Shown in pieces: positions 1 to 8,867 of a stretch of 64,000 nt of DNA (positions within the stretch are counted from its first letter, which is position 1; each line of letters begins with the position of its first letter). A program made the position numbers and the translations under genes. Origin of the DNA: Aldehydirespirator sp965220645 (lineage in GTDB: Bacteria; Actinomycetota; Acidimicrobiia; Acidimicrobiales; Aldehydirespiratoraceae); NCBI GenBank assembly GCA_965220645.1, contig OZ244836.1:1922001-1986000 (forward strand). Direction: 5' to 3'. The notes under the pieces are model-generated. The model was not told the origin of the DNA. It did not search any database and saw only the letters and a program-made list of their open reading frames with translations.

Positions 1-726
1 AAGTTCTGCGAGATCAACGGCCACTACTACAGCGACAACCTGTTCCCGTTCTACCTGGCCCATGAGAGCACCGCCTACAAACTGGGCGTGGCCGCGGGAC
101 ACCTGGCCGAGAACGGGCGGATCGGCTACATCGGGGCGTTCCCGACGGCAACCACCTACAACGACGTGAACGGGATGCTGCTGGGCGCCCGCAGCGTCAA
201 CCCCGACGCGGTGGTGGAGACCGTGCTGGTCAGCACCTTCTTCGATCCCCAGAAGGCGGCGCCGGCGGCCCACGCGCTGCTGGACAACGGCGTCGGGTTC
301 CTGTTCGGCGTGATGGACGAGCCGACGTTCCTGCAGATCGCCGAGGAGGCCGGAGTGTGGACGGGCTACTGGAACCTCGACTTCCGCAGTGCGGCGCCGA
401 CCAAGTACGTGTCGCACTACGACCTCTCGGAGTTCGGCCCCTTCTACACCGAGCAGTGCCAGCGGGTGCTCGACGGCACCTGGACCTCCCAGAGCGAGGT
501 GCGGCTGCTCGACACTCCGCTGGGCGAATTGGGGGACAACGTTCCTCAAGGCGCGCGCGACGCGGTGGCCGACGTGACCGCGAAGCTCGACAGCGGCGCG
601 CTCAAGGTCTATGAGGGGCCGCTGGTCGACAACACCGGCGAGGAGCGGCTCGCTGCGGGCGCGTCCCTCGACTCGCTGGGCGCCTACGAGATCGACTGGG
701 CTGTCGAGGGCGTCTCCGGCGTCTGA
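1..726 (+). CDS. BMP-family ABC transporter substrate-binding protein (5' truncated)
   Basis: The reading frame is open from the first base of the window, so the N-terminus and lipoprotein signal lie upstream; 241 residues are visible. The text matches the BMP/PnrA-like periplasmic binding protein family: GRIGYIGAFP, then ARSVNPDA and FFDPQKAAPAAHALLDNG, which are the hinge and ligand-pocket segments of that fold. Family members are cell-surface lipoproteins that bind nucleosides or related purines and deliver them to a membrane permease. The next three genes encode the matching double ATPase and two permeases, so this is the receptor of one complete importer. The following deaminase supports a purine ligand, but this is inference. 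Confidence 0.88.
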   Translation, partial: KFCEINGHYYSDNLFPFYLAHESTAYKLGVAAGHLAENGRIGYIGAFPTATTYNDVNGMLLGARSVNPDAVVETVLVSTFFDPQKAAPAAHALLDNGVGFLFGVMDEPTFLQIAEEAGVWTGYWNLDFRSAAPTKYVSHYDLSEFGPFYTEQCQRVLDGTWTSQSEVRLLDTPLGELGDNVPQGARDAVADVTAKLDSGALKVYEGPLVDNTGEERLAAGASLDSLGAYEIDWAVEGVSGV

Positions 727-756
727 GCCTGATCCCTGCAACGGCCCTGGACTGAG

Positions 757-2307
757 TTGACCGGCGAGGAGGCGCGGCCCGGCGAGGAGGCGCGGCCCGC
801 CGTAGAGGCGCGCAGCATCTGCAAGGCCTTCGGCGGCGTAGCGGCTCTCGACGCGGTCGACTTCGAGGTGCGGTGGTCGGAGGTCCACGCTCTGGTGGGC
901 GAGAACGGCGCGGGCAAGACCACCCTGTGCAACATCCTGGCCGGCATCTACCGCGCCGATTCGGGCCATGTGACCGTCGCCGGGGTCGAGCGCGACTTCC
1001 GCAGTCCCGCTCACGCCATCGAGGCCGGCATCGGCATGGTCCACCAGCACTTCCGGCTGGTGGACCCGATGACCGTGGCCGACAACATCCACCTGGGCTG
1101 GCCGGACACGCCCGCGGTCATCAGCCAGCGCGTCCTGACAGAGCGCACCGAGCAGTTGATGGACGAGATGGGCCTGCACGTCGACCCCACCGCCAAGATC
1201 TGGCAGCTCTCGGTGGGGGAGCAGCAGCGCGTTGAGATCCTGCGGGTGCTGGCCCGCGGCGCCAGGGTGCTGATCCTCGACGAGCCCACAGCGGTGCTCA
1301 CCGCCACGGAGGCCGACGATCTCTTCGAGGTGATCCGGGACTTGGCCTCAAACGGCCTCAGCGTGATCTTCATCACCCACAAGCTGCGGGAGGTGCTGCA
1401 GGTCTCGGACCGCCTGACCGTGTTGCGCCACGGGATCAGGGAGACCACGCGTCCCACGGAAGGTGCCACCGCCAGCGAGATTGCCCGACTCATGACCGGC
1501 GAGGAGCGCATCCTCAACGTCGAGCACCGGGCCGCCGGCGGCGAGCCCACCCTTGAGCTCAGGGCAGTGTCGGCGCGCAACGACCGAGGGATCACGGCCC
1601 TCCACGATGTGGACCTGACCGTGCAGGCCGGGGAGATCCTCGGTGTGGCGGGCGTGTCGGGCAATGGCCAGACCGAGCTGGCAGAGGTCGTTTGCTCGCT
1701 GCGCGAGCTGGATTCCGGCTCGGTCACGCTGGACGGTGCCGACACCGCTTCCATGTCGGTGCGCGCCGTCACCGACATGGGTGTGGGCCACATACCGGAG
1801 GACCGCATCGGGATGGGCATGGTCCTCTCCGCGCCGGTGAAGGACAACGCGGTGCTGCACAATTACTGGACCGACGAGTTCTCCCAGGGCTTGAGCCTCA
1901 AGCGCCAGGACGTGATCGACTTTGCCAAGCGGTTGGTCGAGTTGGCCCGGGTCCAGACCCGTTCGGTGTTCGCCACCGCCGGACAGCTCTCCGGCGGCAA
2001 CCAGCAGCGACTGGTGGCCCGGCGCGAGGCCCTCGCGGCAGACCGGCTACTGGTGGCGGCCCATCCCACCAGGGGTCTCGACGTCAATGCGGCCCAGGAG
2101 GTGCGAGAGACCATCCTCGACAAGCGCGACAGCGGTTGCGCGGTGCTGTTCATCTCCGACGACCTCGACGAGGTGCTGTTGATGAGCGACCGCATAGCCG
2201 TCATGTACGAGGGCCGGGTGATGGGCGTGTTCGATGCGGCCGATGCCGACCGGGAGCACATCGGGTTGCTGATGGGTGGCCATTCCGCCGCCGAAGTGGT
2301 GCGATGA
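757..2307 (+). CDS. Double-domain ABC transporter ATP-binding protein (nucleoside/sugar type)
   Basis: This 516-residue protein has two fused nucleotide-binding domains, as in RbsA/YufO-type importers. Domain 1 carries Walker A GENGAGKTT (about 48-56), signature LSVGEQQR and Walker B ILDEPTAVL. Domain 2 has the degenerate P-loop GVSGNGQTE and the signature LSGGNQQR followed by PTRGLDV, both hallmarks of this class. It should energise the permeases encoded just downstream. The start is TTG at 757, 30 nt after the binding-protein stop; no strong ribosome binding site is visible, so the exact start is uncertain. The stop lies 55 nt before the chosen permease start. Confidence 0.93.
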   Translation: MTGEEARPGEEARPAVEARSICKAFGGVAALDAVDFEVRWSEVHALVGENGAGKTTLCNILAGIYRADSGHVTVAGVERDFRSPAHAIEAGIGMVHQHFRLVDPMTVADNIHLGWPDTPAVISQRVLTERTEQLMDEMGLHVDPTAKIWQLSVGEQQRVEILRVLARGARVLILDEPTAVLTATEADDLFEVIRDLASNGLSVIFITHKLREVLQVSDRLTVLRHGIRETTRPTEGATASEIARLMTGEERILNVEHRAAGGEPTLELRAVSARNDRGITALHDVDLTVQAGEILGVAGVSGNGQTELAEVVCSLRELDSGSVTLDGADTASMSVRAVTDMGVGHIPEDRIGMGMVLSAPVKDNAVLHNYWTDEFSQGLSLKRQDVIDFAKRLVELARVQTRSVFATAGQLSGGNQQRLVARREALAADRLLVAAHPTRGLDVNAAQEVRETILDKRDSGCAVLFISDDLDEVLLMSDRIAVMYEGRVMGVFDAADADREHIGLLMGGHSAAEVVR

Positions 2308-2362
2308 GACTGGGACTGCAATGGGTCGAGTGCCGGGCCGCATGGCTGCGGAGCGAGGCTGG

Positions 2363-3517
2363 ATGAACCCTCTGGGCTCGATTGCGAGTGGCGTACTCGC
2401 GGCGACGCCGTGGCGGCTCGAGCGGCGCCTGGAGGTGGATGCCCGCCGGGCCGCGACCTGGCGCATCGGCGGAGCGGTCGCGGCGATGGTGCTGTCCGGG
2501 CTGCTGCTCCTGATCACTGGTCGAAACGCCTTCTGGCTGTCCTGGCAGGCCCTGGACGCCATCTTCGGCGGCCAGCGCGGCATTGAGGGCGTCGCCCTGA
2601 GGGCCATCCCCATCCTTATGACTGCGCTGGGGGTGGCCTTGTCGTTGCGGATGAAGGTCTGGAACATCGGCTCTGACGGCCAGTTCCTGATGGGCGCCTT
2701 CGCGGCGGTCGGGGTCGGCATCCACCTGGAAGGGCCCGGCTGGCTGGTGCTGATCGTGATGGCGGCCGCGGCGACGCTGGCCGGTGCGGCCTGGATCCTG
2801 GTTCCCGCGCTGGCGCGCGCCTACTGGGACGTCAACGAGATCATCACCACACTCCTGTTGAACTTCGTGGCCTTGCAGTTGGTGACCTGGTCGGCGCTGG
2901 GGTTCTGGCGGGACAAGGAGGCCGCGGTCATCCAGTCCACCCGAAAGGTGCCCGTGACCCTGGCCGGACTCCCCGGAGCGGAGTCGGTGACCATCGCTCT
3001 GCTCGTGCCGCTGGTGATCGCCGTGGTGCTGTGGTGGGTGTTCCGCTCCACGACCATCGGCTATGAGATCGACACCATCGGCGGCAACCCGCGGGCCGCC
3101 GGCTTCGCCGGCATCGCCGTGCGCCGGCGCATCCTCGTGGTGATGCTCGTCACCGGAGCCATCGCCGGCCTCGGCGGGATGCTCCAACTCAGCGCTCCCG
3201 GCGCGCAGGCGCTCGGCCCCGGGTTCTCGGCCCAGTTCGGGCTCTCCGGCTTCATCGTGGCTGCGCTAGCCGGCGCCTCGTTCGCGGGCGTGATAGGCGG
3301 CGGAGCGTTCATCGCGTCGATGTTCTACGCCGGGTTGGTGCTGCAGACCAAGGGCTTGTCGGTCTACATCATCTTCGCCATCTACGGCGTCATCCTCACC
3401 GGCATCGCCCTGGGCGAGATCGCGACCCGCTACCGAATGGTGCGCCGCGACGCTGCCGACGAGCCCGATTCGTCCGCCGCTGATCCGGCCGTTGCCACCG
3501 AGGGGGCAGCGACATGA
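2363..3517 (+). CDS. ABC transporter permease, BMP-associated (first of two)
   Basis: A 384-residue multi-pass membrane protein of the BPD_transp_2 class used by BMP-type nucleoside importers. A cytoplasmic N-terminus precedes hydrophobic segments such as AAMVLSGLLLLI, and the family motif LRMKVWNIGSDGQFLMGAFAA is present. The frame stays open back to 2276, inside the upstream gene, but ATG 2363 has GGAG 9 nt upstream and is preferred. The stop overlaps the next permease start as ATGA at 3514-3517, indicating translational coupling and a heterodimeric channel. The C-terminus is an acidic tail. Confidence 0.88.
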   Translation: MNPLGSIASGVLAATPWRLERRLEVDARRAATWRIGGAVAAMVLSGLLLLITGRNAFWLSWQALDAIFGGQRGIEGVALRAIPILMTALGVALSLRMKVWNIGSDGQFLMGAFAAVGVGIHLEGPGWLVLIVMAAAATLAGAAWILVPALARAYWDVNEIITTLLLNFVALQLVTWSALGFWRDKEAAVIQSTRKVPVTLAGLPGAESVTIALLVPLVIAVVLWWVFRSTTIGYEIDTIGGNPRAAGFAGIAVRRRILVVMLVTGAIAGLGGMLQLSAPGAQALGPGFSAQFGLSGFIVAALAGASFAGVIGGGAFIASMFYAGLVLQTKGLSVYIIFAIYGVILTGIALGEIATRYRMVRRDAADEPDSSAADPAVATEGAAT

Positions 3518-4500
3518 TCCTGGCCATCGTCGAGAACGCCTTCCTGAGCCTGATCGGCTCGGCCATCCCGGCCAGCGCGGTGGTGATGCTGGCCGCCACC
3601 GGGGCCATGCTCGGCGAACGGGTCGGGGTGCTCAACCTGGGCCAGGAGGGGCTGATCGGCATCGGCGCGGTGTACTCGGTGATCGCGGTGCTTTCGTGGG
3701 GAGTGGAGAGCCCCTGGCTGGCCATGCTCATCGGCATGATCGCAGCCGCGGTGGCCGGTCTGGTCTTCGCGGTCTGCGTCGTCGCTTTCCGGGCCAGCCA
3801 GGTGCTGGTCGGGCTGGCGCTGGCCCTCGGAGGCATAGGGCTGTCGAACCAGTTGGGCACGAACCGCAACGGCACCCCCATCCAGACATTGTTCCGCGAG
3901 GTCAACCCAGGTGGCGTGCTCGACGACAACGACTTGGTGTCGGCGTTCCTCTTCCATGACCCCGTGGTCTATCTCGCCTACATCGGGCTGCCGGTAGTGC
4001 TCTATTTCGTGCTGTTCCGCACCCGCCACGGCATGAACATGAAGGCCGTGGGCGAGAATCCGGCTGCGGCCGACGCGGTGGGCGTGAGCGTGACCGGTTG
4101 GCGGATCTTCTACTCGGCGCTGGGCGCCGCGCTGACAGGGGCCGGCGGTGCCTACATGGTGCTGTCGTTCACGCCGACCTGGTCACCCGACATTGCTCGG
4201 GGCCGGGGCTGGGTCGCGCTGGCGGTGGTCATCTTCGCGGGCTGGCGCCCGGGCTGGGCCGTGGCCGGAGCCTTGCTGTACGGATCGATGATCTCGCTCG
4301 ACACCACCGCCCAGGCCCGGGGCTGGGGCCTGCCCTTCCTGGGGGCCAGCGACCTCAGCTTCTTCCTGTCGATGCTGCCCTACGTGGTGACCCTGGTGGC
4401 CATCCTCATTCCGGCGGGGGCGGTGAAGCTTGGTAGACGGGTGAGATCCACCGCCGCGCCGGCCGCGCTGGCCATCCCGTACTCGCGCGAGGAGCGCTGA
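3514..4500 (+). CDS. ABC transporter permease, BMP-associated (second of two)
   Basis: A 328-residue membrane protein and partner of the preceding permease. It shows the family motif GERVGVLNLGQEGLIGIGAV near residue 30 and a conserved loop GMNMKAVGENPAAADAVGVSV in the second half, typical of YufQ/NupC-like channels. It overlaps the upstream stop by 4 nt (ATGA). With the binding protein and ATPase it completes a four-gene importer for nucleoside-like solutes. It ends 32 nt before a Rieske oxygenase gene on the same strand, so transport and the following enzymes are probably co-transcribed. Confidence 0.88.
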   Translation: MILAIVENAFLSLIGSAIPASAVVMLAATGAMLGERVGVLNLGQEGLIGIGAVYSVIAVLSWGVESPWLAMLIGMIAAAVAGLVFAVCVVAFRASQVLVGLALALGGIGLSNQLGTNRNGTPIQTLFREVNPGGVLDDNDLVSAFLFHDPVVYLAYIGLPVVLYFVLFRTRHGMNMKAVGENPAAADAVGVSVTGWRIFYSALGAALTGAGGAYMVLSFTPTWSPDIARGRGWVALAVVIFAGWRPGWAVAGALLYGSMISLDTTAQARGWGLPFLGASDLSFFLSMLPYVVTLVAILIPAGAVKLGRRVRSTAAPAALAIPYSREER

Positions 4501-4532
4501 GCGCGGCCGCGCCCGCCAACCGGGGTGCACCG

Positions 4533-5549
4533 TTGACCGAGACCGACCGAATCCGTGACGAGTGGTTCCCGGTAGCCCGAACCATCGACGTCGGGGCGGG
4601 TACCTGGTTACCGTTCGAGTTGCTCGACGAGCGGTGGGTGCTGGCTCGTGACAACTCCGGGCGAGTCGAGGTCTTCGTGGACACCTGCCCCCACCGGGGC
4701 GCTCAGATCACCCTGGGCGACTTCGACGGCGAGCGGCTGCGATGCGGCTATCACGGCTGGCAATTCGACATCGACGGCCGCTGCGTGCATCAGCCCGCAC
4801 ATCCCAGCCGGCGCCCTCCGGCAGGTGTGCGGTTGAAGCGGGCATCGGTGCGGGCCGGATACGGATTCTGGTGGATCTGCACCGGCAACCGGCCCCGGGA
4901 CCTGCCGCTCGCCCCGGATCATGGCGCCCATCCGGACCGGACCGTGTGGCTCGACCCGGTGACCGTGGAATCGTCGGGCCCGCGCATCATCGAAAACTTC
5001 CTGGATCTGGCCCACTTCCCGTTCGTGCACCAGGGGTTCCTCGGCCAGGAGCCCTACACAGAAGTGGCCCGCTACGGGGTGGAGACCAGTGACGGCGAGC
5101 TTCGGCTGACCGACTGCGTGTTCTGGCAGCCCAATCCGGGACCGGCCGCGGCCGGCGGGGGACCGGTCCGCTACCGGTACTCGGTGTCGCACCCGTACGC
5201 GGCCACGCTGACCAAGGCGCCGTCAACAGACGAGGGCGATCTGGCTGGGGGTTTCACCATCCTCATCGTGGCCAGCCCAGTCACCGAGACCAAGTGTGTG
5301 GTGTGGCGCTCCACCGTGGTCAACGACACCCGCGCCGACCTCGATGCCCAGCGAGCCTTCAACGACCTGATCTTCTCCCAGGACATCGACGTCGTCGAGT
5401 CGCAGCGACCTCGCCGCCTGCCGGTGGACCCCAGGATGGAATCGCATCAGCCCGCCGACGCGGGCAGTCTCGCCTACCGCAAATGGCTGGGCGCGCGGGG
5501 GATCCGGTATGGCACCACCTCAACTGAGCGGGAAATGCGAGGATCATGA
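4533..5549 (+). CDS. Rieske non-heme iron oxygenase, alpha-subunit type
   Basis: This 338-residue oxygenase has both domains. The Rieske [2Fe-2S] ligands are C52, H54, C71 and H74 (CPHRG and CGYHGW, spacing CxH-x16-CxxH). The mononuclear iron site is in NFLDLAHFPFVH (D158, H161, H166). The C-terminal block FSQDIDVVESQRPRRLPVDP resembles the vanillate O-demethylase/N-demethylase branch, which removes methyl or alkyl groups rather than dihydroxylating rings. Its start is TTG at 4533, and its stop overlaps the deaminase start (ATGA at 5546). A purine importer lies upstream and a purine deaminase downstream, so an N-dealkylated purine is the leading substrate guess. No reductase gene is visible nearby. 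Confidence 0.9.
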   Translation: MTETDRIRDEWFPVARTIDVGAGTWLPFELLDERWVLARDNSGRVEVFVDTCPHRGAQITLGDFDGERLRCGYHGWQFDIDGRCVHQPAHPSRRPPAGVRLKRASVRAGYGFWWICTGNRPRDLPLAPDHGAHPDRTVWLDPVTVESSGPRIIENFLDLAHFPFVHQGFLGQEPYTEVARYGVETSDGELRLTDCVFWQPNPGPAAAGGGPVRYRYSVSHPYAATLTKAPSTDEGDLAGGFTILIVASPVTETKCVVWRSTVVNDTRADLDAQRAFNDLIFSQDIDVVESQRPRRLPVDPRMESHQPADAGSLAYRKWLGARGIRYGTTSTEREMRGS

Positions 5550-6568
5550 CCGTAGAAGCGGATCTGGCGGGCTTCGTGCGGGGCCTGCCCAAGGCCGAAC
5601 TGCACCTGCACATAGAGGGGACTCTGGAGCCGGAGATGCTCTTCGAGCTGGCCGGGCGCAACGGGGTGGAGCTGCCCTTCGAGGACGAGGCCGCGGTCCG
5701 GGCCGCCTACTCGTTCACCGATCTCCAGTCGTTCCTGGACATCTACTACCAGGGGGCGGCCGTGCTGCGGACCGAGCAGGACTTCTACGACCTGATGGCC
5801 GCCTACCTGCGCAGAGCCCATGCCGACAGGGTGCGACGGGCGGAGATGTTCTTCGATCCCCAGACCCACACCGAGCGCGGCGTGGGATTCGAGGTGTTCA
5901 TGGAGGGCTTCACCTCGGCGATGACCGACGCCGAGGCATCTTCGGGCATCTCCTCCGCGCTCATCATGTGCTTCCTGCGCCACCTTCCCGGCGAAGCCGC
6001 CTGCGAGACGTTCCGGGAGGCTGAGGGCTGGCTCGACGGCATCATCGGCGTGGGGCTCGACAGCTCCGAGGTCGACCACCCACCCGAGGACTTTGCCGAG
6101 GCCTACACCATGGCCCGGGCCGCCGGTCTGCGGCCGGTGGCCCACGCCGGTGAGGAGGGTCCCCCTGCGTACATTGCCGGAGCCCTCGATGCTCTCGGCG
6201 CGGAACGGATCGACCACGGGGTGCGCTGCGAGGAGGATCCCGATCTGGTAGCCCGGCTGGTGGCCGCTCAGACACCGCTGACGGTGTGCCCGCTGTCGAA
6301 CCTGGCGCTGTGCGTGGTCGACGATCTCGCGGACCACAACCTCAGGCGCCTGCTGGACGCCGGGCTCAAGGTCACCATCAACTCCGACGATCCCGCCTAC
6401 TTCGGCGGCTACGTGGCCGACAACTACGTGGCCGTGGCGACAGCGCTGGGTCTCTCGCGCGCCGAACTGGCCCGCTGCGCCCGCAACAGCCTGGAGGCCT
6501 GCTTCGCGCCCGAGGCCCAGAGGCAGGCCTGGGCGTCCGAACTGGACGCCTACCTCAGCTCCGCCTGA
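5546..6568 (+). CDS. Adenine/adenosine deaminase family protein (adenine deaminase-like)
   Basis: A 340-residue metal-dependent deaminase of the Add/AAH1 family. The zinc ligands H20 and H22 (ELHLHIEG), H200 and the adjacent E203 (HAGEEG), H224 (IDHGVR) and D281 (NSDDPAYFGGY) are all present. The NSDDPAYFGGY motif is characteristic of the adenine deaminase branch; true adenosine deaminases usually have a different sequence after the Asp pair. The expected reaction is adenine (or a close relative) to hypoxanthine plus ammonia in the cytoplasm. It is translationally coupled to the upstream Rieske gene and followed, 73 nt later, by a second oxygenase gene. Confidence 0.9.
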   Translation: MTVEADLAGFVRGLPKAELHLHIEGTLEPEMLFELAGRNGVELPFEDEAAVRAAYSFTDLQSFLDIYYQGAAVLRTEQDFYDLMAAYLRRAHADRVRRAEMFFDPQTHTERGVGFEVFMEGFTSAMTDAEASSGISSALIMCFLRHLPGEAACETFREAEGWLDGIIGVGLDSSEVDHPPEDFAEAYTMARAAGLRPVAHAGEEGPPAYIAGALDALGAERIDHGVRCEEDPDLVARLVAAQTPLTVCPLSNLALCVVDDLADHNLRRLLDAGLKVTINSDDPAYFGGYVADNYVAVATALGLSRAELARCARNSLEACFAPEAQRQAWASELDAYLSSA

Positions 6569-6641
6569 TGACCATGGCCGGATCGGGGCGCGAGCCGATT
6601 TTCGCCTACTGTGGCGATCGCAAGCGCGAGCGGAGGCGATC

Positions 6642-7517
6642 ATGACGATCGCACAGACCAGCACCCACCGCTGTACCGACCCGGTCATCCGGAACCAGTG
6701 GCATGCGGTGGCCGACCTCGACGAGATCCGCCGCGGCCCGCTGGACACCCTTCTGCTGGGCGAGCCGCTGTCCTGCTGGATCGACGACGACGGCACGGTT
6801 CGGGCCGAGACCCGGTCCGGCACCAAGCTCGAGGTCCGCACCCACTACGGGTTCCTGTGGACCACGCTGGGTGAGCCCGACGGCGACGTCTTTGGTGTTC
6901 CAGAGACCTATGAGGACGACCGGCGAACCCTCAACGCCGTGACTGTCGGGATCGCGGTCTCCGCCCCTCGAGCCGTGGAGAACTTCTTGGACATGGCCCA
7001 CTTCCCCTACGTGCACGCGGGGATGCTCGGCGAGGAGCCCCACACGGAGGTGGCCGAGTACCACGTGGAGGAGCGGGACGGGGAGCTCTGGGCCTTCGAC
7101 TGCGCCTTCTACCAGCCGCGCGCCGCGGCGGCCTCCTCGCAGGCGGTCCTGGCCGAGTACGTCTACCGGGTGCCCCATCCCTACGCCGCCATGCTCTACA
7201 AGTCGTCACCGGCCGACGCGGAGCGACTGGACGCCATCGGCATCTTCATCCACCCCCTCACAGACACCCGGATCCGGGCCCATCTCTTCCTCAGCGTGCT
7301 CGACGATGTGAGCACCGATCAGGAGATCCGCTGGTTCCAGCAGAACATAATCGGCCAGGACAAGCCCATCCTCGAGAACCAGTGCCCCAAGCTGCTGCCG
7401 CTGGATCCCCGGGCCGAGACCCCGATCCGGGCCGACCGATCAGCCATCGCCTACCGGCGGTGGCTCAGCCGCCTCGGGGTGACCTACGGCGTGATCCCCG
7501 CCGGGAACCCTGTTTGA
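6642..7517 (+). CDS. Rieske-domain-less non-heme iron oxygenase
   Basis: This 291-residue protein is a paralogue of the 4533 product but has no Rieske motif. It keeps the N-terminal lead-in (RNQWHAVADLD, LLLGEPLS), then jumps from DGTVRAETRSG to THYGFLWTTLGEP, where relatives carry about 65 residues with the CxH and CxxH pairs. The catalytic domain is intact: NFLDMAHFPYVH (D117, H120, H125) and DKPILENQCPKLLPLDP. It must therefore receive electrons from another protein, either the Rieske cluster of its paralogue or a reductase with an extra cluster, as known for the N7-demethylase NdmC. GGAGG at 6632-6636 sets the start at 6642. Confidence 0.88.
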   Translation: MTIAQTSTHRCTDPVIRNQWHAVADLDEIRRGPLDTLLLGEPLSCWIDDDGTVRAETRSGTKLEVRTHYGFLWTTLGEPDGDVFGVPETYEDDRRTLNAVTVGIAVSAPRAVENFLDMAHFPYVHAGMLGEEPHTEVAEYHVEERDGELWAFDCAFYQPRAAAASSQAVLAEYVYRVPHPYAAMLYKSSPADAERLDAIGIFIHPLTDTRIRAHLFLSVLDDVSTDQEIRWFQQNIIGQDKPILENQCPKLLPLDPRAETPIRADRSAIAYRRWLSRLGVTYGVIPAGNPV

Positions 7518-7581
7518 ACCGGGCACCAACTGCGGGCTGAGACCTGATTGAGCCGGCCGGGAGCCGCGGTTGGCTCGCCGG

Positions 7582-8826
7582 TCACCTCGGGATGTCCCGC
7601 CAGGGGACGTCCCGGTCGACGCGGGGCTCCCGGGGCAGGTCCAGGGCCCGCTCAGCCACGTTGTTGCGCATGACCTCGTTGGTGCCTCCCCCGATCGACA
7701 CCGAGTACCGACCCATCAGCTCATGGCGGGCCCATACCGCCGGCTCGCCGGTGTCCGCCACCACGGCAAGGCCGCCGAGCGCCGAGGCCAAATCGCCGCT
7801 GCGGCGTTTCGACTCCGCGGCGAACAGCTTCATCAGGCCGGGATCGATTGTCGGCGTCTCGCCCCGGCGCACGGCGTTCTGGATGGTCTCGCCCATCCAG
7901 CGCTGCATCTGCTCCCGGGCCCAGAGGTCGGCCAGACGCTGACGGACCAGCGGATCGTCGAGACGACCGTGGCGGCGGGCCAACTCCGACAGCGGAGACA
8001 TCACGCTGGTGCCCTTGCGGTCTCCGATGAAGGCCGACTCGTTGAGCAGGACGGTCCGTGCCGGTCCCCAGCCGCCGTCGATCTCACCCACGACGTTGGC
8101 CACCGGCACGCGCGCCTCGTCGAAGAACACCTCGTTGAAGTGGGCTGAGCCATTCATCTGAACCAGGGGGCGGGTCTCGATCCCCGGCGAGCCCATCTCC
8201 ACGAGCAGGAACGTGATGCCCCGGTGCTTGGGTGCGTCGGGGTCGGTCCGCACCAGCAGGAACCCCCAGTCGCAGAACTGGGCCTGAGAGTTCCACACCT
8301 TCTGGCCGTTCACCACGAACTCATCGCCGTCGCGCTCGGCCCGCATGGCCAGTCCGGCCAGATCGCTCCCCGCGCCCGGTTCGCTGAACAGCTGGCAGAA
8401 GGCCAGCTCCCCCGACAGCAGGCCGGGCACGACACGGCGCTTCTGCTCCTCGGTGCCGTGGCGCAGCAGCGTGGGTCCCAGCATGGCGATGGTTGCGCCG
8501 ATGAAGCCGGGCCACTCCTCGTAGCCTGCGGCCACCTCGGAGAAGATGCGCGCCTGCCAGGGCTCGCCCCCGCCGCCGCCGTAGGCGCGGGGCCACGTGA
8601 GTCCGGCCCAGCCGTGCTCGAACAGGGTGCGCTGCCAGGCCCTCCCATTCTCGAAAGACTCCTCGGCCCGGGCCTCGTCGACATAGAGCGGGACCCTCCA
8701 CAAGTCGTCGTCGGACCGGGGAGTGGCGTGGCGGTCGTGCCAGGCCCGCACCCCGGCCCTGAACTCGGCCTGCTCCGCAGTGTCGTCAGAGCCGCCGGAG
8801 TCTTGATCGGAGCGGTATCGGACCAC
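7582..8826 (-). CDS. Acyl-CoA dehydrogenase family protein
   Basis: A 414-residue FAD enzyme of the acyl-CoA dehydrogenase superfamily, catalysing alpha,beta-desaturation of an acyl-CoA. Visible signatures are FCQLFSEPGAGSDLAGL with NGQKVWNSQAQ (FAD/substrate-binding middle domain), RGITFLLVEM, and the C-terminal IGGGTNEVMRNNVAERALDLPR. It resembles the FadE forms used for branched or steroid side chains in actinobacteria, but the substrate cannot be read. The start is GTG at 8826 with a purine-rich GAGGGAG about 5 nt upstream. It diverges from a small ORF and an LLM-thiolase-SDR series. Confidence 0.9.
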   Translation of the reverse strand: MVRYRSDQDSGGSDDTAEQAEFRAGVRAWHDRHATPRSDDDLWRVPLYVDEARAEESFENGRAWQRTLFEHGWAGLTWPRAYGGGGGEPWQARIFSEVAAGYEEWPGFIGATIAMLGPTLLRHGTEEQKRRVVPGLLSGELAFCQLFSEPGAGSDLAGLAMRAERDGDEFVVNGQKVWNSQAQFCDWGFLLVRTDPDAPKHRGITFLLVEMGSPGIETRPLVQMNGSAHFNEVFFDEARVPVANVVGEIDGGWGPARTVLLNESAFIGDRKGTSVMSPLSELARRHGRLDDPLVRQRLADLWAREQMQRWMGETIQNAVRRGETPTIDPGLMKLFAAESKRRSGDLASALGGLAVVADTGEPAVWARHELMGRYSVSIGGGTNEVMRNNVAERALDLPREPRVDRDVPWRDIPR

Positions 8827-8853
8827 GGGCTCCCTCGTTCACACTCGGTTAGT

Positions 8854-8859
8854 TACCCT
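8854..8859 (+). promoter_or_regulatory. Predicted -10 element (leaderless) of the small ORF at 8868
   Basis: TACCCT lies 8 nt before GTG 8868. The same spacing of a TANNNT hexamer is seen before many confidently assigned genes in this window. Confidence 0.45.
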
Positions 8860-8867
8860 CTGCACCT

